From Gammaproteobacteria bacterium (GTDB taxonomy: Bacteria; Pseudomonadota; Gammaproteobacteria; Steroidobacterales; Foliamicaceae), in the NCBI GenBank assembly GCA_011523505.1, contig WTGP01000008.1, positions 1 to 64,000 of the forward strand: a stretch of 64,000 nucleotides of DNA, written 5' to 3'. This document shows, one piece after another, positions 1 to 7,027 of this stretch. Made by a program: the position numbers and the translations under genes. A model generated the notes under the pieces. It ran no database searches. It was not told where the DNA came from and was given only the letters and a program-made list of their open reading frames with translations. Positions within the stretch are counted from its first letter, which is position 1, and each line of letters begins with the position of its first letter.

Positions 1-106
1 GGTGGCCCTATTCAAACAGACAAGCAGGGACAGCGAGAATCGAGCCAGGATGGCGCCTCCAACGAGGAGGAGGGCGAATGACAGGCGAGGGCTGGCAGTA
101 CGCCGT

Positions 107-1150
107 TCAGCGGTGGTGCAGTTCGAGTATGTCGCCGTCGTGAATGAGGTGCTTCGGACTCACCTGCTGCCCGTCATAGACCTTCTCCCCCCATATCCGC
201 GCAAACCGCAGACTCCCCGCAATGTCCTTGTGCACCAGCGAAGCCAATTCGCTCACCGTAGCGCCGTGGCGCAGAGTGAACGGCCGCCCCAGATCGGGCG
301 GCTTGCCCGGCGTCTTGGTGTAGGCCCGCACCACGCCCAGCCCCCTGAACAGGAACTCCGGTATCGCATCCAGGTTGTCCCCGGTCTCGGCGGACACGGC
401 AAGCGAAGGAAAGCCGAGTTTCCCGCTTAAGGCGTCGAGCCGATCCCGATAGTCTCCCAGGTCGGTCTTGTTCGCCACGAGCAGGGCAGGGAGGCGAATC
501 CGGAACAGGTCCTCGAAAGTCTCCTGCTTCTGCGACCGGCGCTTCTTGCGGCGGCGCTTGCGCGGGTCCGGCAGGCCCGGCCACTCGGGAACGAAGGTCA
601 CGCGCTTCTCGGCCATCTTGTCCAGCACGATCCCGATCTCCGTGGCACAGTCCGGCGAGGCGATATCCACGACAAGCAGCGCGCCGTCGGCCGGCTGCAG
701 GGCTGTCGCCAGCCAGGGCTGGGTGCGCTCCAGCGCCACCGGCGGCAGATCGACCAACTGAAAATGGATGTCGTGATACGGCGCCATCCCGGGTATCGGC
801 GTCTCGGTGGTATGCGGCCAGGCGCCGACGGTGGACTGCGACCCCGTGAGCGCCGAATGCAGTTGCGATTTGCCGGCGTTGGGCGCGCCAAGCAGCGCCA
901 CCTGGGCCGCGCCCTCGCGACGCACGGCGTGGGCAGGACCGGACCGCGCGCCGCCCTTGCGCGGACGGGACAGCTCGGTGGTGAGCTGCTTGATCCGGGT
1001 CTTGATGTCCGCCTGGACGTGTTCGGTGCCCTTGTGCTTCGGGATGAGCCGCAGCATCTCGCGCAGGCAGCGCAAACGGTCTTGCGGTTCCCTGGCCTCG
1101 CGAAACGCCTGCTCGGCCTTCTTGTATTCCTGCGTGACGTTGGTGGGCAT
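107..1150 (-). CDS. TGS-domain GTPase, Obg/DRG-like
   Basis: A 347-residue P-loop GTPase of the TRAFAC class, likely cytosolic and ribosome- or RNA-associated by analogy with DRG/Obg proteins. Visible in order: a basic, helical N-terminal region (1-80), G1 motif GAPNAGKS at residues 88-95, a DRG-like segment TTETPIPG, a G3 region reading DLPP instead of the canonical DxxG, a lysine/arginine-rich insertion, G4 NKTD, and a C-terminal TGS domain beginning near PFTLRHGATV. It is transcribed divergently from the carbamoyltransferase gene. The ATG start fits the usual N-terminus. The family assignment is strong; the precise cellular role is not known. Confidence 0.88.
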   Translation of the reverse strand: MPTNVTQEYKKAEQAFREAREPQDRLRCLREMLRLIPKHKGTEHVQADIKTRIKQLTTELSRPRKGGARSGPAHAVRREGAAQVALLGAPNAGKSQLHSALTGSQSTVGAWPHTTETPIPGMAPYHDIHFQLVDLPPVALERTQPWLATALQPADGALLVVDIASPDCATEIGIVLDKMAEKRVTFVPEWPGLPDPRKRRRKKRRSQKQETFEDLFRIRLPALLVANKTDLGDYRDRLDALSGKLGFPSLAVSAETGDNLDAIPEFLFRGLGVVRAYTKTPGKPPDLGRPFTLRHGATVSELASLVHKDIAGSLRFARIWGEKVYDGQQVSPKHLIHDGDILELHHR

Positions 1151-1184
1151 GGCGGCGAAAAGTTTACCCTTCGCGGCGCATCAC

Positions 1185-1213
1185 GCGACACCAGAGCGCC
1201 ATTCAACGATAAT
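1185..1213 (+). promoter_or_regulatory. Candidate sigma-70 promoter for the carbamoyltransferase gene
   Basis: GCGACA (1185-1190), a 17-base spacer and GATAAT (1208-1213) lie in the divergent gap. The -10 box ends only 9 bases before the ATG at 1223, so the transcript would have almost no leader. Inferred from sequence only. Confidence 0.4.
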
Positions 1214-1222
1214 GGCGGCGGA

Positions 1223-2209
1223 ATGGGGAGTAGCGGGTTGTTTCACGTTATCGATACCCGGCAGTTCGACCGGCCGATGCTCGACCGTCTGTGCCGCCTT
1301 GCGACCCACGTCCGGACCCTCGCGAAATCGCGGTCCGGCGCGCAAACCCTGCAGCGGCTCGCGCCCAACCGGCGCGCGATGCTCTATTTCACGCAGCCGT
1401 CCACGCGCACCTTCCTGTCCTTCAACAGCGCCTGCCATATCCTCGGCATGCAGACCAGCGAAATCCGCAATCCGTCCATCTCCTCGGAGGTGAAGGGCGA
1501 GACCTTCGAAGACAGCATCCGCACCTTCAGCTCCTATGCGGACATCATCATCATGCGCACCCCGGAAGGCGGAAAGGCCGCGCGGGCGGCCGAACTCATG
1601 GACTCCATTCCGCGCCCGGTCCCCGTCATCAACGCCGGCAGCGGACCCGATCAGCACCCCACACAGGCCCTGCTGGACATCTATACGCTGGAGCGCAGCT
1701 TCGAGCAGCGCGGCGGCATCGACGGCAGCACCATCGCCATGATGGGCGACCTGCGCCGCGGCAGGACGGTCCGGTCGCTCAGCTACCTGATGAAGAACTA
1801 CAGGGACGTTCGCCTGCGTTTCGTCGCGCCGCCGGGCTTCGAGATCAAGCGGGACATCCTCGATCATCTCGACGAGCACGGTGTCGAGTACGCGTCCACC
1901 AGCCGGCTGGATGACGTCATGGACGACCTGGACGCCTTGTACGTGACGCGGCTGCAGGAGGAATACGACGAGCAGAACGAATCGGAGAACGCCGATTACG
2001 CGTCCTACTCGATCGGTCCCGAACAGTTGCGGCGCTTTCCCTCAAACGCGATCATCATGCATCCGCTTCCGCGCGGGCCGGAACTCGACCCCGGCATCGA
2101 CAACGATCCGCGCATCATGTACTGGCGCCAGGAACGAAACGGCATGTGGATGCGGGTCGCGCTGTTGGCGGCTATTTTCGACCTGGACGGCGACCTGAAT
2201 GTGAATTGA
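1223..2209 (+). CDS. pyrB: Aspartate carbamoyltransferase catalytic chain
   Basis: Carbamoyl phosphate plus L-aspartate to N-carbamoyl-aspartate, second step of pyrimidine synthesis, cytosolic. The 328-residue product carries the family landmarks: the carbamoyl-phosphate loop PSTRT, the 80s loop SSEVKGET with its lysine, HPTQALLD, GRTVRSL, the aspartate-binding TRLQ and HPLPRGPELD. Its length suits a catalytic chain; no regulatory pyrI and no pyrC is nearby. The ATG at 1223 was chosen because the open frame upstream runs antisense through the GTPase gene. It abuts a penicillin-acylase-like gene with no gap, an unusual neighbour for pyrB; a paralogue with another amino-acid acceptor cannot be excluded. 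Confidence 0.85.
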   Translation: MGSSGLFHVIDTRQFDRPMLDRLCRLATHVRTLAKSRSGAQTLQRLAPNRRAMLYFTQPSTRTFLSFNSACHILGMQTSEIRNPSISSEVKGETFEDSIRTFSSYADIIIMRTPEGGKAARAAELMDSIPRPVPVINAGSGPDQHPTQALLDIYTLERSFEQRGGIDGSTIAMMGDLRRGRTVRSLSYLMKNYRDVRLRFVAPPGFEIKRDILDHLDEHGVEYASTSRLDDVMDDLDALYVTRLQEEYDEQNESENADYASYSIGPEQLRRFPSNAIIMHPLPRGPELDPGIDNDPRIMYWRQERNGMWMRVALLAAIFDLDGDLNVN

Positions 2210-2211
2210 AA

Positions 2212-4605
2212 GTGATAAAGAAATTAACTATTTCATTTATCACTCTGATATCAATAGTAGTTCTGATATCTCTGGCGGCCTTACTGTGGTTGCGCACCAG
2301 CAACGTTCCGACTCGCGCGGGAACCGTCGACAAGCCGATTCCGCTGGGCGTGCTGGATGCGCCGGTTACGGTCAGGAGGGACCGCTACGGGGTCCCGTAC
2401 ATCCATGCGCAATCGCTGGCGGACGCAATCCGGGCGCAGGGATTCGTCACCGCGCAGGACCGGCTGACCCAGATGCTCCTGACCCGCGAAGCGGTCAATG
2501 GCCGTCTGGCCGAACGGATCGGACCTCGTGGAGAAAGCAACGACATCCGCGTGCGAGTGCTCGGAATCCGGCAACTGGCCCGCCGGTTTGCGGCCGGTCT
2601 CGAGTCGCCCAGCCGGGAAATGCACGAGTGGTATCTCGAAGGCGTCAATGCCTACATCGGCACGCGGGCGCATGAGTTTCCGCTCGCGGTGCGCATTTCC
2701 GGGACGCCGCCGGCGCCCTACACGCTGGAGGACATCTGCGCGCACTACCTGCTCCAGGCGTACGACCTTACCGAGAACTGGCGCTCCGAGTGGCTGGCCC
2801 AGCGTCTCGTGGACCGGCTGGGACGCGAGAAGGCCGCACAAATCTCGCTCGTCAGCGTAAACCCGGACGACGGCAGCCGGTGGGCGTCGGATTACGCGCT
2901 CGCGCCGCGGGAACCGCTGGTGTCGATGCATGAGCAACCGCAAGCCGAGGCCAGCCCCGTCGGCGGCTCCAACAGCTGGGCAACGGCCGGATGGCGGTCG
3001 CGGCGGGGTGCGCCGATACTGGCCAACGATCCGCACCTCGACGCCCGCCGGCTTCCCGGCATCTGGTACCCCGTCGGCCTGATTACGCCCGAATGGCGGG
3101 CCGTCGGAGTGGCCGCGGCCGGATGGCCCGGCCTGGCCGTGGGGCGATCCGATTCCATCGCCTGGGGCGTCACCAATTCGACCGCCGATACGGCGGACCT
3201 GTTCATCGAGCGGGACGATCCCGACAACGAGGGCCACTACCTGGAAGGCCAGCTGTCCTTGCCCTACGAGGTGGTCAGCGAGACCGTACGGGTACGGGAC
3301 CCGGATTCGCCCGGCGGCCTTCGCGAGCGCACGTTCGAGGTGCGGCGCAGCCGGCGAGGGCCGGTCGTTTCCGATACCCTGATCGAGGATGCTCACGGCC
3401 GCTCCCTGTCGCTTCGCTGGAGCGTGGCCGAGAACGTCGGCAGCCAGGTGGGCGTCGATCGATTGATGCTGGCGAAGGATGTCGCCGAAGCCGGCGAGGC
3501 CATCCGCGACATCGTGGGCGCGCTCAACTACAACGTGGCCGATACCCGGGGAAATATCGCCCACTTCACCTCCGGCCATGTTCCCGTCCGACTGAGGGGA
3601 GACGGCGCAATTCCGCTGCCGATAACGGGCGGAGAGGACAACTGGACCGGGTTCGTTCCCTTCGAACGGGCGCCCTCGACGATCAATCCGCAAAGAGGCT
3701 GGGTGGGCAATGCCAATCACCGGACAGTCGGCGCAAACTTCGACGGCATGTGGAGCAGCTACTCGGCCCCTTCCTGGCGCTACAGGCGCATGCTGGAACT
3801 GTTCGACAACGAACTGGTGTTCTCGGCCGAAGACCACTGGTCGGCGATCACCGATACCGGAAACACGCTGGCCCGCGACCTGGTCCCGCTGTTCCTGCCG
3901 GCCCTTGAGGCCGCCCCCGAAACGCAGCCGGCCGCGGACGTTCTCAGCGGCTGGGATTATCGCGACGACGCCGGGAAGGCCGCACCCGCGCTGTTCCAGT
4001 TGATGCTCCGCGCGCTCGTAACCCGTATCTTCGCCGACGAACTGGATACCCTGGTCTCGAGTTATGAGGGCTCTCCCTATTTTTGGCAGGAACGCGTTTA
4101 TTCGATGCTGGAATCCGGGGCATCGGACTGGTTCGACAACATCAATACCCCGCAAACCGAAAGCCGGGACGACCTGGTTCGGGGCGCGGCGCTGGATGCC
4201 TGGCGGCAACTTGAAGCGAGTCTGGGCGGGAACCCGCGCGACTGGCGCTGGGGCGATATCAGCCGGCTCAGGATTTCCAGCCCCCTCCCGACGGCCAACA
4301 GGTTCGTGAACCGTCTGTTCGGCGGCGGCGATTTTCCGCGCACCGGGTCCACGGAGACCTTGTGGGGGTCGTACGGCAGCCCGTCGTACGGCGCCTGGGC
4401 GATCGATTCGCTGCGCTTCGTGGCGGATCTCGGCGATCCGGACAAGGTGCTGGCAGTCATTCCCGGCGGCGTCAGCGGACGCCTGTTCGATCCGCACCTG
4501 AACGACCAGCTTCCGTTGTGGCTGTCCGGCGAAATCAACTACTGGTGGTTCTCCGACCAGGCCATCAGCGTCAATGCGCGCAGGGAAGTCACGCTGGCGC
4601 CGTGA
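2212..4605 (+). CDS. Penicillin acylase family Ntn hydrolase (first of tandem pair)
   Basis: An S45-type amidohydrolase: a precursor that cleaves itself before a serine, which then becomes the N-terminal nucleophile that hydrolyses amide bonds (penicillins, acyl-homoserine lactones or other N-acyl compounds in known members). A single hydrophobic anchor or signal (residues about 7-27) places it in the envelope. The processing site is GG/SNSW, nucleophile Ser253. Length about 797 residues matches the family. The start is uncertain: TTG 2206 or GTG 2212, both touching the pyrB stop. The first 65 bases are strikingly AT-rich (ATA and TTA codons) compared with the rest of the gene. It is closely similar throughout to the next gene. 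Substrate unknown. Confidence 0.9.
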   Translation: MIKKLTISFITLISIVVLISLAALLWLRTSNVPTRAGTVDKPIPLGVLDAPVTVRRDRYGVPYIHAQSLADAIRAQGFVTAQDRLTQMLLTREAVNGRLAERIGPRGESNDIRVRVLGIRQLARRFAAGLESPSREMHEWYLEGVNAYIGTRAHEFPLAVRISGTPPAPYTLEDICAHYLLQAYDLTENWRSEWLAQRLVDRLGREKAAQISLVSVNPDDGSRWASDYALAPREPLVSMHEQPQAEASPVGGSNSWATAGWRSRRGAPILANDPHLDARRLPGIWYPVGLITPEWRAVGVAAAGWPGLAVGRSDSIAWGVTNSTADTADLFIERDDPDNEGHYLEGQLSLPYEVVSETVRVRDPDSPGGLRERTFEVRRSRRGPVVSDTLIEDAHGRSLSLRWSVAENVGSQVGVDRLMLAKDVAEAGEAIRDIVGALNYNVADTRGNIAHFTSGHVPVRLRGDGAIPLPITGGEDNWTGFVPFERAPSTINPQRGWVGNANHRTVGANFDGMWSSYSAPSWRYRRMLELFDNELVFSAEDHWSAITDTGNTLARDLVPLFLPALEAAPETQPAADVLSGWDYRDDAGKAAPALFQLMLRALVTRIFADELDTLVSSYEGSPYFWQERVYSMLESGASDWFDNINTPQTESRDDLVRGAALDAWRQLEASLGGNPRDWRWGDISRLRISSPLPTANRFVNRLFGGGDFPRTGSTETLWGSYGSPSYGAWAIDSLRFVADLGDPDKVLAVIPGGVSGRLFDPHLNDQLPLWLSGEINYWWFSDQAISVNARREVTLAP

Positions 4606-4627
4606 AATTCACCCGAGGAAGCCTCGA

Positions 4628-7027
4628 ATGCTGAAGAAAATCGGAATCGCGCTCATCGCCCTGCTGCTGGTGATTGTGCTGGCCGCAGCCGCGGGCATCG
4701 CCTGGCTCAGGGATAGCAATATCCCGGAGCGTCACCGCGACGTCGGCGACGCAGCGGTCCTGGCGATGCTGGAAGACGAAGTGCGCGTGAAGCGGGACCG
4801 GCAGGGAGTCCCCTATATCTACGCGGAGACGCTGGCCGACGCCTTGCGCGTTCAGGGTTTCGTCACGTCCCAGGACCGCCTGTCGCAGATGCTGCTGACC
4901 CGCGAGCTGATCAACGGCCGGCTGTCCGAACAGATCGGGGAGGCCGGACTGCGCAGCGATACGCTGATCCGGGTCATGGGCCTCAACTGCATGGGGTCAG
5001 TCTGGGCGGCCCAACTCGAATCGCCCAGCCGCGAACTGCATGAATGGTTCCTTGAGGGTGTCAACGCCTACATCGCGACGCAGGCCGACGAATTTCCGCT
5101 GGCCGTGAGGCTTGCCGGCGAGGCGCCGGCGCCGTTTACGCTGGAGGACCTGACGACGCAGTACCTGTTCCTGGCGTTCAACAGCACGGGAAACTGGCGC
5201 ACCGAAGTACTCAGCCAGGCGCTGGTCGATCACCTCGGCGCGGCGAAGGCGGCGGAAATCTCGATGCTGACGGTCAACCCGGACGACGAGAGCGAATGGG
5301 CATCGGACTACAGCCTGGCGAAGAACAGCATGCCGACGGGGGGCCCCGCGAGCTTCCCCGAGCTGCCCGAGCCGGCGGATGGCTCCAACAGCTGGGCCAC
5401 ATCGGCCCGTCGGTCGGCGGGCGACGCGCCGATCGTGGCCAACGACCCGCACATCGACGTACGCCGCCTGCCCGGCATCTGGCATCCGGTGGGCCTGATC
5501 ACACCCGAATGGCGGGCGGTGGGCGCAGCCGGCGCGGGCCTGCCTGGACTGGGTGCGGGGCGCTCCAGCCACGTCGCCTGGGGCATAACCAATGCCTATT
5601 CCGACGTCGCCGACCTGTTCATCGAGCGGGATGATCCGGACCGGCCGGGACACTACCTGGAAGGGGAACAGTCCGTTCCGTACCGGATCGTGGAGGAAAT
5701 CATTCGCATACGCGACCGCAGCGCGCCGGACGGCTACCGCGAACATCCCTTGACGATTCGACATACGCGGCGCGGCCCGGTCATTTCCGATCACGGCCTG
5801 ACCGGAGGCGACGGCCGCGTGTATTCGCTGCGCTGGAGCATGGCCGAGAATATCGGCAGGCAGGTGGGCATCGAACGCGTGATGCTCGCACGCGATACGT
5901 TCGAGGCCGCCGAAGTCATTGCACAGATCAACGCGCCGTACAACTACACGGTAGGGGACACGAAGGGAAACATTGCGCACTACACGGCCGGCCAAGTGCC
6001 GGTGCGGCGCCGGGGCGACGGAGCGCTGCCCCTTCCCGTCGTGGACGCCGTGGACGACTGGCCGGCGTTCGTGCCCTTCGCCCGCGCGCCCACGTCCATC
6101 AACCCGCCGCGGGGATGGGTCGGCAACGCCAACCACCGCACCGTGAGCGGAGATTTTGACGGACACTGGACCAGCTACGTAGCCTCCTCCTGGCGCTACC
6201 GCCGCATGCAGGAACTGTTCGACGGCGACGGTGCGCTGTCGGATGCCGACCACTGGTCGGCGATCAACGACACGCTCAATCCCATGGCCAGGGGCCTCGT
6301 CCCGATCATGATCCAGGCCCTGGAAGGGCAACCCGAAACGCGGGACGCCGCCGCGATGCTGGCTGACTGGAACTTCCACGACGAGCCGGAGCTGGCGGCG
6401 CCGGCCCTTTTCCAGGCGATTATGGCCAGCCTTGTGCGGCGCATTTTCGAGGACGAGCTGGGCGAGGCGCTGACGCGGCAATACACACGCGACATCTACT
6501 ACTGGCAGGAGCGCGTGTACCGGATGCTGCTGGCGGGCGAGTGGGAGTGGTTCGACGACACGCGCACCGAGGTCGTGGAGGGCCGCGACGACCTGCTTCG
6601 CGCCGCGGCGCGCGACGCCTGGTCCGAATTGCAATCGCGACTGGGCCCCGATCCGTCCGCCTGGCGCTGGGGAGAATTGAGCCGGTTCCGGTTCAGCAAC
6701 CCCTGGGTGCCCGGCGAACTGGCGGATCGCCTTCTGGGCGGCGGGGACTATTCCGGCCGAGGGTCCGGAGAAACGCTGGGCCGCGCGCGGTTTCCGGGAT
6801 TGGGGAACTACGATCCCCGGGTCATTGATTCACTGCGTTTCGTGGCCGATCTCGGCGACCCCGACAAGGTCCTGGCGGTCATACCCGGCGGCGTCAGCTC
6901 ACGCCTGTTCGATCCGCACCTGAACGACCAGCTTCCCGCGTGGCTGTCGGGCGACATCGGCTACTGGTGGTTCTCCGACGCCGCCATCGCCGCCGACACG
7001 CGGCAGGAAATGACGTTCAAGCCATGA
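4628..7027 (+). CDS. Penicillin acylase family Ntn hydrolase (second of tandem pair)
   Basis: A 799-residue paralogue of the preceding acylase, 22 bases downstream in the same direction. It has an N-terminal hydrophobic anchor (about residues 5-27), a prepeptide, and the self-cleavage site DG/SNSW with Ser253, the same residue number as in its neighbour. Shared blocks include the DRQGVPYI/DRYGVPYI region, LFIERDDPD, GWVGNANHRTV, SLRFVADLGDPDKVLAVIPGG and RLFDPHLNDQLP. Divergence between the two copies suggests an old duplication and possibly different acyl preferences. It overlaps the next gene by ATGA, so translation is probably coupled. Function as an amide or lactam hydrolase is a family inference. 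Confidence 0.9.
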   Translation: MLKKIGIALIALLLVIVLAAAAGIAWLRDSNIPERHRDVGDAAVLAMLEDEVRVKRDRQGVPYIYAETLADALRVQGFVTSQDRLSQMLLTRELINGRLSEQIGEAGLRSDTLIRVMGLNCMGSVWAAQLESPSRELHEWFLEGVNAYIATQADEFPLAVRLAGEAPAPFTLEDLTTQYLFLAFNSTGNWRTEVLSQALVDHLGAAKAAEISMLTVNPDDESEWASDYSLAKNSMPTGGPASFPELPEPADGSNSWATSARRSAGDAPIVANDPHIDVRRLPGIWHPVGLITPEWRAVGAAGAGLPGLGAGRSSHVAWGITNAYSDVADLFIERDDPDRPGHYLEGEQSVPYRIVEEIIRIRDRSAPDGYREHPLTIRHTRRGPVISDHGLTGGDGRVYSLRWSMAENIGRQVGIERVMLARDTFEAAEVIAQINAPYNYTVGDTKGNIAHYTAGQVPVRRRGDGALPLPVVDAVDDWPAFVPFARAPTSINPPRGWVGNANHRTVSGDFDGHWTSYVASSWRYRRMQELFDGDGALSDADHWSAINDTLNPMARGLVPIMIQALEGQPETRDAAAMLADWNFHDEPELAAPALFQAIMASLVRRIFEDELGEALTRQYTRDIYYWQERVYRMLLAGEWEWFDDTRTEVVEGRDDLLRAAARDAWSELQSRLGPDPSAWRWGELSRFRFSNPWVPGELADRLLGGGDYSGRGSGETLGRARFPGLGNYDPRVIDSLRFVADLGDPDKVLAVIPGGVSSRLFDPHLNDQLPAWLSGDIGYWWFSDAAIAADTRQEMTFKP

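Noticed and set aside
1-106. Minus-strand hydrophobic stretch at the edge, possible start of another gene
   Set aside because: No usable start codon or ribosome site could be placed, and the frame leaves the window.
2-430. Long rightward open frame at the left edge
   Set aside because: It runs antisense through the TGS GTPase gene, has low-complexity Arg/Pro-rich content and no family features.
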